Below, in pieces: positions 19,560-29,186 of a stretch of 64,000 bases of DNA. Positions within the stretch are counted from its first letter, which is position 1. Each line of letters opens with the position of its first letter. The notes under the pieces were generated by a model that made no database searches, had not been told where the DNA came from, and saw only the letters and a program-made list of their open reading frames with translations. The translations under genes were made by a program, and so were the position numbers. The stretch is from NCBI RefSeq assembly GCF_002286775.1, contig NZ_NSGJ01000001.1, positions 186,001 to 250,000 of the forward strand, read 5' to 3'. The stretch is from Myroides sp. N17-2. GTDB lineage: Bacteria; Bacteroidota; Bacteroidia; Flavobacteriales; Flavobacteriaceae.

Positions 19560-22304
19560 CTAATAACTCATCGCTCTCATTGGTCTACTTCCTCCCATTC
19601 TCCCTTTATTGCCTTTATTTTTAGTTCCTGCAAACTCATTTAGTTTATACGTTATAGAGAACATCGCATATCGCTTAAGCACTAAGCTCTCTGAATCTAC
19701 GATCTGCATGGGGTCTATAGTACGCGTACTACTTGTATTCTGATTCAACACATCATATACCTTTACTTTTGCGCTAAACTTATCTTTATAAAAGTCATAC
19801 GCCAAGCTGATATTCCACATATAGAAGTCCTTCTTAAAACCAGAAGCAATCTGAGAATTAAAATTATAAGCAAAGTCGTTACCAAAAGTAACTTTCTTTG
19901 GCCAATATGAAGTCGTCTGTATATTAAATCGATGCGTGAAGTTAGACGCTTTATCCACAGAGAAATTAGTATAATTAGTAGTATTGTGATTATAGTTATA
20001 AGAAGGTTTAATAGATAACCATTCACCATAATCATACGTTAGATACACACGAGGACCTATTGTATTACCAGTAGCAGTATAAGTGGCCCCATCTATATAC
20101 CCATTACTCACTGTCTGGTTATATCTAAGCATAATACCATATCTCAATGCGTGCTCTCCCCACTTGCTATTCTTAAACCAATCTCCTGTGATTCCCCACT
20201 GATAATTACCCTGAATATTCTTATAGGTAGAGATTGCTTTCTTATCTTCATCATAGATCACAGAGCCTACGATACTGTTATCATACATACTCACATTACC
20301 CGAGATACTATACCCCGCTCTTGTCTGGAAATTATATGAACGATAACTTATATTAGCATTATGCTGTCCTCTCGGTTTAAGATCAGGATTACCTATCGTA
20401 GTGCTTAATGGATTAGAAATATCTGTAATATCTAAGAGCTGATTAGCACTCTGATAACTCACATCATAACGATAGATAGCAAATAAACTGTTATCCTTAG
20501 ACAGGCGATAATTAAACATCGCATTCACATTCGGATTTACATAACGTGTATCTAAGTTATACCATTTCTCGTTATATAGAGCCGTAGCTGTATTCTTAAC
20601 TATCTGGGTATTCGTAGTCACATTAATGTTATACTTATTCTTATTAAGAGCGAAATTCACATAAGGCGACACAGTGTTACCAATGGTTGTATACCTATTT
20701 GTTTCTAATACATTCAAATCAGTATATCCCTGTTCTTTCTCATTGTAATTAAATACTTGGAGATCATTTATACTCTGTCTTCTACTCCACTCCGTACCTA
20801 CAGATATACTTAACGAATCTGTGATAGGCTGTGTAAATTCTACAGAGATACCATAATTATCTGTTGTACTATTATCCTGTCTATACTGTCTACGCCAGTC
20901 ATCTGCTTTATCAGATTGGTAAAACTGAGTTAGCGATTCTCTCAATGCATCATTAGTTGAGTTTTGATTAGAATTATTCATCTCAACACTAAAAAATTGC
21001 CCTTTCTGTTTAAGTTTTCGAGTATAGCGAGCTGAACTACCAAAACTAACAGAGTTGCTCTTAGATGAGTTAGTCGATGTACTGCTATTCAGTTTATCTC
21101 CATTCTCATCAAAAGACATTTGATCACTATTACTATTAGAGTAAGTGTGGTCCTTACTAAAATTTGGACTAAAATAGAAGGCGTCTTTCTCACCTGTGTA
21201 GTCGACAGACAGATTCCCCCTGTGTCCTTCGTTCCCACCTAATGAAGCCGAATTAGAATTAGTACTAAACTGCCCTGAAGGCAAGAATTTAGTGCTTGAA
21301 GATTTGTTTGCCTGCTCAGTCTCTGCGAAGTTATAGTCATAACTACCATTGACCTTTAATTTATCAGACACATCCTCTACAAAGTTAAGTCCAAACATAC
21401 GCGACTCCGTTAATCCCCCACGAGAACGCCCTGTACGCATATTATCAAATACCTTATCCATAGAGAACCCTACGGCATTAATATTATTAGCAGAACCTAT
21501 CACGCTAACTTTTCTACGCTTATTAAAGGTATTTAAGAACAGTCCACTCTCATAATGATCTTCTGTTCCATATCCACCAGAAACTCTTCCAAAATGCCCT
21601 TTATTCTTATCTTCGTCTATGGTAATATTAATACTCGCATCGTCAGATCGACTTTTCTCACCAGTAAATTTCTCTTTCTTAGTCTTCTTATCAGTTATCT
21701 GCACTTTCTTGATAATCTCAGCAGGAAGATTCTCTAGAGCAACTGCTCCATCTTCATTAAAGAAAGGCTTGCCGTTAACTAATATCTCGTTAACAGGTTT
21801 TCCATTGACAGTGATCTTCTTATTCTCATCAAGTTGTACACCAGGCAAATTCTTTAAGAGCTCTTCTAGATTAGCATCAGGGCGAACCTTAAAAGAAGAA
21901 GCATTAAACTCTAAGGTATCTTTCTTTATGCGAATAGGCGGAGCCTCCGCTACAATGACTACTTCATCTAGCTGGTTGCCATATTCTCTTAAAATAAGTG
22001 TTTTGAGATCGATATCTTCTGATATTCCTTTATCAAACTTCTTGGTAAAATCTTTATACCCTACCATCGAAATTTTAAATATCGCAGGCTCACTTACTTT
22101 ATTAAATGCTAGTTTAAAGTTCCCCTTAGCATCTGTCATTGTATATTCTACTAGAGTAGAATCACGCTCTTTAGAAAGATAGACTGTTGCAACCTCTATA
22201 GGCTTTTTAAGGCTATCTAGTACAGTTCCAGTCATATTCACCGTACTTTGTGAATAGACATTCACAAAGGATATTACTAGAAGTAAGCTCAGAAATTTTC
22301 TCAT
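19560..22304 (-). CDS. Large outer membrane beta-barrel protein with N-terminal CarboxypepD-like domain
   Basis: TonB-receptor-like outer membrane protein of about 914 residues. I choose the ATG at 22304 because MRKFLSLLLVISFVNVYSQ is a clean signal peptide; a TTG 15 bases upstream would add MTAFF, which is encoded by the der terminator T-run. A carboxypeptidase-regulatory-like domain follows (about 20-110), then a plug-like region with LDEVVIVAEAPPIRIKKDTLEFNASSF, then a long barrel. The tail is Gly/Met/Arg-rich (RMGGSRPMRAMSY). This layout matches the Bacteroidota family annotated as outer membrane beta-barrel family 3. Cargo unknown. No SusD-like partner is adjacent. Confidence 0.88.
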   Translation of the reverse strand: MRKFLSLLLVISFVNVYSQSTVNMTGTVLDSLKKPIEVATVYLSKERDSTLVEYTMTDAKGNFKLAFNKVSEPAIFKISMVGYKDFTKKFDKGISEDIDLKTLILREYGNQLDEVVIVAEAPPIRIKKDTLEFNASSFKVRPDANLEELLKNLPGVQLDENKKITVNGKPVNEILVNGKPFFNEDGAVALENLPAEIIKKVQITDKKTKKEKFTGEKSRSDDASINITIDEDKNKGHFGRVSGGYGTEDHYESGLFLNTFNKRRKVSVIGSANNINAVGFSMDKVFDNMRTGRSRGGLTESRMFGLNFVEDVSDKLKVNGSYDYNFAETEQANKSSSTKFLPSGQFSTNSNSASLGGNEGHRGNLSVDYTGEKDAFYFSPNFSKDHTYSNSNSDQMSFDENGDKLNSSTSTNSSKSNSVSFGSSARYTRKLKQKGQFFSVEMNNSNQNSTNDALRESLTQFYQSDKADDWRRQYRQDNSTTDNYGISVEFTQPITDSLSISVGTEWSRRQSINDLQVFNYNEKEQGYTDLNVLETNRYTTIGNTVSPYVNFALNKNKYNINVTTNTQIVKNTATALYNEKWYNLDTRYVNPNVNAMFNYRLSKDNSLFAIYRYDVSYQSANQLLDITDISNPLSTTIGNPDLKPRGQHNANISYRSYNFQTRAGYSISGNVSMYDNSIVGSVIYDEDKKAISTYKNIQGNYQWGITGDWFKNSKWGEHALRYGIMLRYNQTVSNGYIDGATYTATGNTIGPRVYLTYDYGEWLSIKPSYNYNHNTTNYTNFSVDKASNFTHRFNIQTTSYWPKKVTFGNDFAYNFNSQIASGFKKDFYMWNISLAYDFYKDKFSAKVKVYDVLNQNTSSTRTIDPMQIVDSESLVLKRYAMFSITYKLNEFAGTKNKGNKGRMGGSRPMRAMSY

Positions 22305-22341
22305 AAAAAAAGCGGTCAATGTTAGTACACAAAGACCGCTT
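22305..22341 (-). terminator. Terminator of der, ending at the start codon of the next gene
   Basis: Stem AAGCGGTC/GACCGCTT followed on the minus strand by seven T residues, after which the ATG of the outer membrane protein gene comes immediately. It lies 24 bases past the der stop. The hairpin therefore also covers the region where a ribosome would land on the next gene. Confidence 0.8.
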
Positions 22342-22364
22342 GATTATATAAAATATATTATCTA

Positions 22365-23675
22365 CTATTTTTGACGGAAATAAATCTCAATAGGCACACC
22401 ACTGAAGTTGTACATTTCTCTTAACTTATTCTCGATATATCGTTTGTAAGGGTCTTTGATATATTGTGGCAAGTTAGCAAAAAATACGAATTGTGGCGTA
22501 GGTGTAGGCAATTGCATACAATATTTTACCTTGATATATTTTCCTTTAATTGCTGGAGGTGGCGTGTGCTCTACTACAGGCAACATTGCTTCATTAAATT
22601 TAGAAGTCGAAATTCTCGCTTTTCTATTTTGGTATACCTCTACAGCAGTTTCTAACGCTTTTAACAAACGTTGTTTAGTGATCGTAGACGTAAATATAAT
22701 AGGCACATCTGTAAATGGCGCTATTTCTTCGCGAATTCTATCTTCATACTGTTTAGCAGTCATTGTATCTTTATCAACTAAATCCCATTTATTAACAAGG
22801 ATTACGATACCTTTTCTGTTTTTCTCAGCTAACCAGAATATACTTTGATCTTGTCCTTCGAACCCACGTGTAGCATCGATCATCAAGATACATACATCAC
22901 TGTGTTCGATAGCTCTCACAGATCTCATTACTGAATAGAACTCAAGATCTTCTTTTACTTTTGCTTTTCTACGGATACCCGCAGTATCTACTAAGTTAAA
23001 GTCAAAACCAAACTGAGTAAAACGCGTATCAATAGCATCACGTGTAGTACCAGCTATATCAGTAACGATATAACGATCCTCACCGATAAGTGCATTGATA
23101 AAACTAGATTTACCAGCATTAGGACGACCTACTACACAAAAACGTGGTAACTCTTCTTCATCTGCTATATTCTCTTCCTCTGGTGGTAAAGCTTTGATAA
23201 CTTCATCTAATAAATCTCCTGTACCACTACCACTAATACTAGCGATAGGGAATACCTCACCTAATCCTAAGTTATAGAATTCGTAAGTATCATCCATACG
23301 TTTAGAACTGTCTACTTTATTAACAGCTACTAATACAGGTTTAGTCTCTTTGCGCAATAGACGAGCTACTTCAGCATCCATTGGTGTGATACCTTCTTCT
23401 ACATCTACTACAAATATTATTACATCCGCTTCCTCTATCGCTAGAGTAACTTGATGTCTAATCTCTCCTTCAAAAACATCGTCAGAACCTTTCACGTATC
23501 CTCCAGTGTCAATCACTGAGAACTCACGTCCGTTCCACTCCGACTTGCCGTAGTTTCTATCACGTGTCACTCCACTAACCGAATCTACGATGGCGTCTCT
23601 TCTTTGAATCAAACGATTAAAAAAGGTTGACTTTCCTACGTTTGGTCTACCAACTATGGCTACTATACTACTCAT
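22365..23675 (-). CDS. der: Ribosome biogenesis GTPase Der
   Basis: Essential double GTPase that acts in 50S subunit assembly. The 436 residues contain two G domains in tandem: [14 protein letters not shown] and NKVD in the first; [17 protein letters not shown] and NKWD in the second. The C-terminal KH-like domain ends with [10 protein letters not shown]. Era follows the same direction upstream with a 67-base gap. Confidence 0.98.
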   Translation of the reverse strand: MSSIVAIVGRPNVGKSTFFNRLIQRRDAIVDSVSGVTRDRNYGKSEWNGREFSVIDTGGYVKGSDDVFEGEIRHQVTLAIEEADVIIFVVDVEEGITPMDAEVARLLRKETKPVLVAVNKVDSSKRMDDTYEFYNLGLGEVFPIASISGSGTGDLLDEVIKALPPEEENIADEEELPRFCVVGRPNAGKSSFINALIGEDRYIVTDIAGTTRDAIDTRFTQFGFDFNLVDTAGIRRKAKVKEDLEFYSVMRSVRAIEHSDVCILMIDATRGFEGQDQSIFWLAEKNRKGIVILVNKWDLVDKDTMTAKQYEDRIREEIAPFTDVPIIFTSTITKQRLLKALETAVEVYQNRKARISTSKFNEAMLPVVEHTPPPAIKGKYIKVKYCMQLPTPTPQFVFFANLPQYIKDPYKRYIENKLREMYNFSGVPIEIYFRQK

Positions 23676-23742
23676 AAATATTTTAAATATGTCGCAAAGT
23701 TAGTGTTTCAATGCGATATTATACTGATTATTTTACTATTCC

Positions 23743-24630
23743 TTATTTCTTTTGGTTATATCCGAAACGACGTAACTGATAGTCGTTAGATCTCCAATCT
23801 TTATTCACCTTCACAAAAAGCTCTAAGTGAACTTTCTTTAAGAAGAACTTCTCCATCTCCTCTCTAGCCGTGATACCTACACGCTTAAGTGCAGAACCTT
23901 TATGACCGATAATGATACCTTTTTGGCTATCACGCTCTACCATAATCACAGATCTGATACGTATAATAGTCTCGTCCTCTAAGAACTCTTCTGTCTCTAC
24001 CTCTACTGCGTATGGTACTTCCTTATCATAGTTAAGCAATATCTTCTCACGAATAATCTCATTTACGAAGAAGCGCTCATCCTTATCAGTAAGAGAATCT
24101 TTAGGGAAATAAGGTGGTGATTCTGGCAATAACTCGATGATACGTTCATATACCGCCTGTGTATTAAACTTCTCTAAAGCAGATATCGGGAATATCTCAG
24201 CATTTGGAACCTTCTCTCCCCATAGTGCTATCTGTTCTTCTAATTGAGTTTGATTAGATTTGTCAATCTTATTAAGCAACAATATTACAGGTACCTTAGA
24301 ATTATTAATACGAGTAAAGAAATCCTCGTCTTTTAATTCCTTCTCACCTATCTCTACCATATAAATTAAAATATCAGCATCCTCAAAAGCAGTTTTAACG
24401 AAGTCCATCATTGACTCTTGTAATTCGTATGCAGGTTTAATTATACCAGGTGTATCCGAAAACACGATTTGATAATCATCTCCGTTTACTATCCCTAATA
24501 TTCTATGTCTAGTAGTCTGTGCTTTAGAAGTAATGATAGACAATCTCTCACCTACTAAGGCATTCATTAATGTTGATTTACCTACATTTGGATTACCAAT
24601 AATGTTAACGTAACCAGCTTTATGCGTCAT
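23743..24630 (-). CDS. era: GTPase Era
   Basis: Ras-like GTPase with a C-terminal KH domain that binds 16S rRNA during 30S maturation. I choose ATG at 24630 (MTHKAGYVNIIGNPNVGKST), as in related species; an upstream TTG would add eight residues. The G1 motif GNPNVGKST, G3 DTPG and G4 NKID are present, and IIGHKGSALKRVG is the KH signature. A TACCTTTG -7-like element lies shortly upstream on the minus strand. Confidence 0.97.
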   Translation of the reverse strand: MTHKAGYVNIIGNPNVGKSTLMNALVGERLSIITSKAQTTRHRILGIVNGDDYQIVFSDTPGIIKPAYELQESMMDFVKTAFEDADILIYMVEIGEKELKDEDFFTRINNSKVPVILLLNKIDKSNQTQLEEQIALWGEKVPNAEIFPISALEKFNTQAVYERIIELLPESPPYFPKDSLTDKDERFFVNEIIREKILLNYDKEVPYAVEVETEEFLEDETIIRIRSVIMVERDSQKGIIIGHKGSALKRVGITAREEMEKFFLKKVHLELFVKVNKDWRSNDYQLRRFGYNQKK

Positions 24631-24788
24631 ATTATTTAATTTTTTCAGTGGCAAAGGTAGCTTATATCAATGACATAGGAAAAATTAAATAAACTTTATA
24701 ACAACACTTTATATATATTTAGGTTTTAAATATTCATTGAATATATTGCAACATATAAGTAAAAGGACAAAAATAAAGAGTAAATACT

Positions 24789-25445
24789 ATGATAGAAGAG
24801 CATAATAAACATTGGTCTAAAGTAGAATATCTACACGAAACAGTGAAGAATCCAAACATACATATTAAAGGAACAACAAGTTATTATAGCAATGCTTGGT
24901 CAGGTAACTTTGAGGAAAGTGTTGTGAGATATTTATATGGAGATGAGTATAGTCTTCAGACTTGGGAGCCTATATGGCATATTGATCAGTTATATATAGG
25001 ATCTCACGTCTGCATAGCGGCAGAAGTAGTAATCTTAATGGGTGGTAATAATACACATCGTACAGATTGGTTTAGCTTATATCCCTTCATCGAGACAATA
25101 CAAGAATCATATCAAGCTAAGGGAGACACAATTATCAGTGATGGAGCTTGGTTAGGGATGCGTTCTATGATTATGCCAGGCATTAAGATAGGTGAAGGCG
25201 CTATTATCGCCTCAGGAGCTGTCGTTATAAAGGATGTGGAACCTTATACTATAGTAGCAGGTAACCCAGCTAAACCTATAAAACAGCGATTCTCAGAAGA
25301 AACAACAAAAAAGTTAATCGATTTAAAAATATATGAGTGGCCTGAAGAGAAGCTAAACAAGTTACTTAAACAACTATGTTCCAACGACATTGAATCACTA
25401 ATTAACGCTCATCACAGCTACAATCAAGCCTCAGAGAATAAATAA
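24789..25445 (+). CDS. CatB/Vat-like O-acetyltransferase (left-handed beta-helix)
   Basis: Acyl-CoA-dependent acetyltransferase of the xenobiotic acyltransferase group, which includes type B chloramphenicol and streptogramin A acetyltransferases. The 218 residues show hexapeptide repeats, with MGGNNTHRTDW containing the probable catalytic His, then DGAWLGMRSMIMPGIKIGEGAIIASGAVVIKDVEPY and VAGNPAKPIKQRF. Conserved positions of true CatB are mostly kept, but a loop near residues 45-75 differs. Drug inactivation is possible but unproven; other small acceptors are equally possible. It stands alone, just before the first initiator tRNA gene. Confidence 0.85.
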   Translation: MIEEHNKHWSKVEYLHETVKNPNIHIKGTTSYYSNAWSGNFEESVVRYLYGDEYSLQTWEPIWHIDQLYIGSHVCIAAEVVILMGGNNTHRTDWFSLYPFIETIQESYQAKGDTIISDGAWLGMRSMIMPGIKIGEGAIIASGAVVIKDVEPYTIVAGNPAKPIKQRFSEETTKKLIDLKIYEWPEEKLNKLLKQLCSNDIESLINAHHSYNQASENK

Positions 25446-25479
25446 CTGTAAAAAACAATCAAATATTAAGGCAACTAGT

Positions 25480-25510
25480 TTGTGAATTCCGAATATTCGT
25501 TCTATATTTG
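25480..25510 (+). promoter_or_regulatory. Promoter of initiator tRNA copy 1
   Basis: TTG at 25480-25482 and TATATTTG at 25503-25510 are 20 bases apart, matching the Flavobacteriaceae consensus TTG-N19/20-TAnnTTTG. The tRNA begins 12 bases downstream. The spacer shares CCGAATATT with the promoter of copy 2. Confidence 0.85.
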
Positions 25511-25521
25511 CACCACAATAA

Positions 25522-25594
25522 CGCGGGATAGAGCAGTAGGCAGCTCGTTGGGCTCATAACCCAAAGGTCACAGGTTCGAGTCCTGTTCCCGCTA
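25522..25594 (+). tRNA. Initiator tRNA-fMet (CAT), copy 1
   Basis: The cloverleaf is complete: acceptor CGCGGGA/TCCCGCT, D arm GAGC/GCTC, anticodon stem TTGGG/CCCAA around loop CTCATAA with anticodon CAT, T arm ACAGG/CCTGT with loop TTCGAGT. Position 1:72 is the unpaired C:T, the anticodon stem has three consecutive G:C pairs, and the 11:24 pair is A:T; these mark an initiator rather than an elongator. The discriminator is A and CCA is not encoded. Confidence 0.95.
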
Positions 25595-25602
25595 CTAAGT
25601 CA

Positions 25603-25630
25603 AGCCACTTTTAACGAAGTGGCTTTTTTT
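25603..25630 (+). terminator. Terminator of initiator tRNA copy 1
   Basis: Stem AGCCACTT/AAGTGGCT with a 6-base loop and a T-run, nine bases after the tRNA 3' end. Confidence 0.85.
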
Positions 25631-25673
25631 ATTGTATAAACTTTTATACCTTTCCAACTCAATACACCTACTT

Positions 25674-26246
25674 ATGAAAGTTTACATATTCAGAGAAGTT
25701 CTAAATGAGTTAATATCATACTTCCTTTTAGGGGATCTTCACACCTTAAAAAACTACAAAGACTTAAATCAACTTCCTGATAACTTAGCCAAGAGTTTCA
25801 CAACAACGGATATTGGGGACAACGTGGTAGCAGAAGGTATAGTAATCCCTCTTGCTAACATAGTCAACTATCCTTATACCATAATATTTAATCTGTCAGA
25901 CGACACTCCTATACTTCTTCATAAAGAAAATGACCTTCAAGTAAGACAGTGCAGTTATATACTTAAAATAGAAAGCGGCAAGGTATATCTATACTCTTGG
26001 CGTGCATTAGAAAACTTCACTAACGACACGATAGAAGCAATTAGGAATAAACCTTCTATAGAATTAGAGAATGGATGGTATAAAGTAGAAATACTTGGAG
26101 GGCAAACTAAACAACCAAGTCTTGAGAATAGTAACATTTGTTATATGGAACCCACTCTTGAGTTTATCTTCACACGTATCCCTAAACAACAAGAATGTAC
26201 TGCAGATATTTACCACTCATATGAACTACATAGTGACGAATACTAA
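25674..26246 (+). CDS. Protein of unknown function between the two tRNA genes
   Basis: I do not recognise a family. With ATG at 25674 (MKVYIFREVLNELISYFLLGD) the protein has 190 residues; an earlier in-frame TTG lies inside the tRNA terminator and is unlikely. No signal peptide or membrane helix is clear. A stretch ENGWYKVEILGG and the later LEFIFTRIP suggest a beta-rich fold, reminiscent of small immunity-like proteins, but this is only an impression. It is isolated between two convergently or tandemly placed units. Confidence 0.6.
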   Translation: MKVYIFREVLNELISYFLLGDLHTLKNYKDLNQLPDNLAKSFTTTDIGDNVVAEGIVIPLANIVNYPYTIIFNLSDDTPILLHKENDLQVRQCSYILKIESGKVYLYSWRALENFTNDTIEAIRNKPSIELENGWYKVEILGGQTKQPSLENSNICYMEPTLEFIFTRIPKQQECTADIYHSYELHSDEY

Positions 26247-26278
26247 CTGATAAGATTAGAAGACCAATCCCGATAAAT

Positions 26279-26722
26279 CTATTCTTGAAGTAAACTTTGT
26301 TGATACTTATACATATTTATCGCTACACTCAGCAACCCCATATATCCAATACCCAAGACGATTAACCCCATAGATATCTCTTCTAAAATACTGCTCGTCG
26401 CAGTAAAATATCCAATCCCTCCTGCTACGAAAAAGAACAAAACCATACAAGTCATCACTAACAACGCTATAGCTCCTTTCTTTTTATTCTGCCATATCTT
26501 TTTTGAGAAATTATTCTGAGTCTTCGTTGAATCCTGCAACGCAGAAAAACTCACTCCAATCCCAATTAACATTAAGGCGGTATTAAGATTTGGTAGAAAG
26601 GTATCTTTGATACCTAAAGCAAAATTATCATAAATAGATTTGCCACAATAGAACAATGCCAATAACATAAACGGGTATTGCAGGTAACTAATGATTTGGA
26701 AAGTTCTTTCTATATTCTTCAT
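26279..26722 (-). CDS. Small multi-helix membrane protein of unknown function
   Basis: I do not recognise a family. I choose ATG at 26722 (MKNIERTFQIISYLQYPFMLLA), giving 147 residues; longer starts run into very AT-rich sequence without protein character. Four hydrophobic stretches are visible: about 12-30, 44-62, 82-105 and 112-135. It is convergent with the preceding unknown gene and lies just before the second initiator tRNA on the opposite strand. Confidence 0.6.
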   Translation of the reverse strand: MKNIERTFQIISYLQYPFMLLALFYCGKSIYDNFALGIKDTFLPNLNTALMLIGIGVSFSALQDSTKTQNNFSKKIWQNKKKGAIALLVMTCMVLFFFVAGGIGYFTATSSILEEISMGLIVLGIGYMGLLSVAINMYKYQQSLLQE

Positions 26723-26990
26723 AAGTCGATAAAATGACGATATTAATTGTTCTAAATTGATTATTACAGCGACTAAAATACTAAATAAATCACAAAATAA
26801 TAATCTAATAAATTTAATAATTAACAAACAACACTTACACACCCTATCTACTAACATATACCATAACACACTAAACAGATTATAACTAAAGAAATAAAAC
26901 ACTACAAAATAGCATAAACAAAAGCTGTTTTATCCAAACAAATATTAACAATCAAAGTAGATTAGTAAGATTATAGCAACTTGCCCTATT

Positions 26991-27020
26991 TTGTCAAACC
27001 GAATATTGGTTGTACATTTG
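26991..27020 (+). promoter_or_regulatory. Promoter of initiator tRNA copy 2
   Basis: TTG at 26991-26993 and TACATTTG at 27013-27020 with a 19-base spacer, the flavobacterial consensus. It is followed by the same ACCACAATA before the tRNA as in copy 1. Confidence 0.85.
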
Positions 27021-27031
27021 TACCACAATAG

Positions 27032-27104
27032 CGCGGGATAGAGCAGTAGGCAGCTCGTTGGGCTCATAACCCAAAGGTCACAGGTTCGAGTCCTGTTCCC
27101 GCTA
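27032..27104 (+). tRNA. Initiator tRNA-fMet (CAT), copy 2
   Basis: Identical over all 73 bases to copy 1 at 25522-25594, and identical for another four bases (CTAA) downstream. Same initiator marks: unpaired C1:T72 and three G:C pairs in the anticodon stem. Confidence 0.95.
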
Positions 27105-27113
27105 CTAAGTGAG

Positions 27114-27142
27114 AACCACTTCATAATATGAAGTGGTTTTTT
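27114..27142 (+). terminator. Terminator of initiator tRNA copy 2
   Basis: Stem AACCACTTCAT/ATGAAGTGGTT with a T-run. It resembles the copy 1 terminator (CCACTT/AAGTGG core) but has diverged. Confidence 0.85.
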
Positions 27143-27177
27143 CTTGAAATAATATAACTTTATTACGCCTATTTTAT

Positions 27178-27212
27178 AAAAAAAGGGATTACTTAACGTA
27201 ATCCCTTTTTTT
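27178..27212 (-). terminator. Distal, bidirectional terminator between tRNA copy 2 and the ABC-F gene
   Basis: Stem AAAGGGATTAC/GTAATCCCTTT with A-run on the left and T-run on the right, suited to stop transcription from both sides. Confidence 0.8.
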
Positions 27213-27225
27213 ATTGGATAAAACT

Positions 27226-27246
27226 AGAGCCGTCTATAACGGCTCT
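27226..27246 (-). terminator. Proximal hairpin after the ABC-F gene
   Basis: Stem AGAGCCGT/ACGGCTCT with a 5-base loop lies 14 bases past the stop; a short T-rich stretch follows on the minus strand. Confidence 0.65.
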
Positions 27247-27260
27247 ACTATTTATTATAT

Positions 27261-29174
27261 CTACGATAACTGCTCTTGAATCTCTTCCCACTCAGTCATT
27301 AACGCATCTATCTTAGTTTTCTTCTTCTCGTATTCACTAAAGAAACTAGCATCAGCCATTAACTTTTCATAGTCTACAGCTAGGCGTTCATCATCTTTAG
27401 CTACTTTCTTCTCAAGTTCTGCTATTTCACTCTCTATCTTACTTAATCTATTTTGAAGTGTCTTTTGCTTCTTTTGATCTTCATAAGACACAGGCGCTTT
27501 CTTCTCCTCCACTACTACAGCTTTAGCCACCGGAGCAACGGTTACTTTCTCGATCTCACGCATATTCTGTGCATTGCGCTCTTCTAGGAAGTAATTGATA
27601 TCACCTAAGTATTGCTTTATCTTTTGATCCTTAAACTCATAAACTAGCTGTGTTAACCCCTGAAGGAAATCACGGTCGTGAGATACCAATAGTAAAGTTC
27701 CTTTAAAGTTCTCTAGTGCCTTCTTTAATACGTTCTTAGATTTAATATCCAAGTGGTTCGTCGGCTCATCCATCAGCAACACATTGATAGGAAGAAGTAA
27801 CATCTTACATAACGCAAGTCTATTACGCTCACCTCCTGAAAGAACTTTAACCTTCTTCTCTACAACATCCCCTCTGAATAAGAACGATCCTAACATATCA
27901 CGTACTTTCACACGATTACCATCAGTAGCTGCATCTAACATTGTATCTAGTACAGTTTTTTCACCATCTAAGTAGTCTGCTTGATTCTGTGCGAAGTATC
28001 CTAACTGAACATTGTGTCCTAACTTAATAGTACCATCATATTCAAACTCCTCCATTATCGCTTTAATCAACGTAGATTTACCTTGACCATTCTGCCCTAC
28101 AAATGCTACTTTAATTCCACGCTCTACTAATAAATCAATATCTTTAAAGATAACTTTATCACCATAACGCTTCGTTACTTTATCAATCTCTAGAACTACT
28201 CTTCCTGGATCAATACTTACGGGAAACGAGATATTCATTACCGCATTATCATCCTCATCTACTTCTATACGCTCTACTTTATCAAGTTTCTTGATAAGAG
28301 ATTGCGCCATAGAAGCCTTCGTAGCTTTATATCTAAACTTCTCGATAAGTTTCTCAGTCTCTTCTATCTTCTTTGCTTGATTCTTTTGAGAAGCTAATTG
28401 CATCTCACGAAGCTCTTCTCGTAGTATTAAATACTGTGAATACGGCTTATTAAAGTCATATATCTTACCTAATGATATTTCTATCGTACGGTTAGTTACA
28501 TTATCTAAGAACATCTTATCGTGAGAAATAATAACTACTGCTCCAGCATAAGCTTTTAAGAATTGCTCTAACCAAATGATACTCTCGATATCCAAGTGGT
28601 TCGTCGGCTCATCCAGAAGTAGCAAATCATTATCTTGTAATAATAACTTCGCTAACTCGATACGCATACGCCAACCTCCTGAGAAAGTATCCGTCTGATT
28701 ATTAAAATCCTCACGTTTAAAACCAAGACCTATTAAGATACGCTCTGTGTTACCCACATAGTTATATCCTCCGATAATCTCAAAACGGTGAGTCAAATCA
28801 CTTAGTTTCTCGATTAACTCACTATAACTTTCAGACTCATAGTCTGTACGTTCGTTTAATTCAATATTAACTTTTTCAAGGTCTGCCTCGACTTTCTTGA
28901 TCTCCACGAAAGCTTGATAAGCTTCGTCTAGTACAGTTCTACCAGGTGTAAATTCGATATCCTGTCTTAAGAATCCGATACGGAGCTCTTTCTCAATAGC
29001 CATACTTCCCGTATCAGGCTCTAAATCTCCTGATAATAATTTCAACATAGTGGACTTACCAGCTCCGTTTTTCCCAACTAACCCCACTCGGTCACCTGCG
29101 CCGATGCGGAATGTCACATTCTCAAATAAATACTCACCAGAAAAAGAAACTGATAGATTGTGTATATTTAACAT
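27261..29174 (-). CDS. ABC-F family ribosome-associated ATPase
   Basis: Soluble protein of 637 residues with two ABC domains and no membrane segment. Walker A motifs are GKNGAGKST (about 35) and GQNGQGKST (about 355); signatures are FSGGWRMRIELAKLL and LSGGERNRLALCKML; both Walker B regions read LLLDEPTNHLDI or LLMDEPTNHLDI. The linker between the domains (about 240-320) is charged and helical, and a C-terminal coiled coil (about 560-637) resembles Uup-type proteins. Members act on the ribosome in translation or antibiotic protection; which applies here is not decidable. Confidence 0.93.
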   Translation of the reverse strand: MLNIHNLSVSFSGEYLFENVTFRIGAGDRVGLVGKNGAGKSTMLKLLSGDLEPDTGSMAIEKELRIGFLRQDIEFTPGRTVLDEAYQAFVEIKKVEADLEKVNIELNERTDYESESYSELIEKLSDLTHRFEIIGGYNYVGNTERILIGLGFKREDFNNQTDTFSGGWRMRIELAKLLLQDNDLLLLDEPTNHLDIESIIWLEQFLKAYAGAVVIISHDKMFLDNVTNRTIEISLGKIYDFNKPYSQYLILREELREMQLASQKNQAKKIEETEKLIEKFRYKATKASMAQSLIKKLDKVERIEVDEDDNAVMNISFPVSIDPGRVVLEIDKVTKRYGDKVIFKDIDLLVERGIKVAFVGQNGQGKSTLIKAIMEEFEYDGTIKLGHNVQLGYFAQNQADYLDGEKTVLDTMLDAATDGNRVKVRDMLGSFLFRGDVVEKKVKVLSGGERNRLALCKMLLLPINVLLMDEPTNHLDIKSKNVLKKALENFKGTLLLVSHDRDFLQGLTQLVYEFKDQKIKQYLGDINYFLEERNAQNMREIEKVTVAPVAKAVVVEEKKAPVSYEDQKKQKTLQNRLSKIESEIAELEKKVAKDDERLAVDYEKLMADASFFSEYEKKKTKIDALMTEWEEIQEQLS

Positions 29175-29186
29175 ACTTAGATTGTA

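Noticed and set aside
21619..22182. Long open frame on the plus strand opposite the beta-barrel gene
   Set aside because: It mirrors a well-supported gene on the other strand and shows no protein family character or start signals.
25522..27104. Integrated element with tRNA attachment sites
   Set aside because: No integrase or mobility gene lies between the copies, and homology includes promoter and terminator, which fits duplication better than att-site formation.
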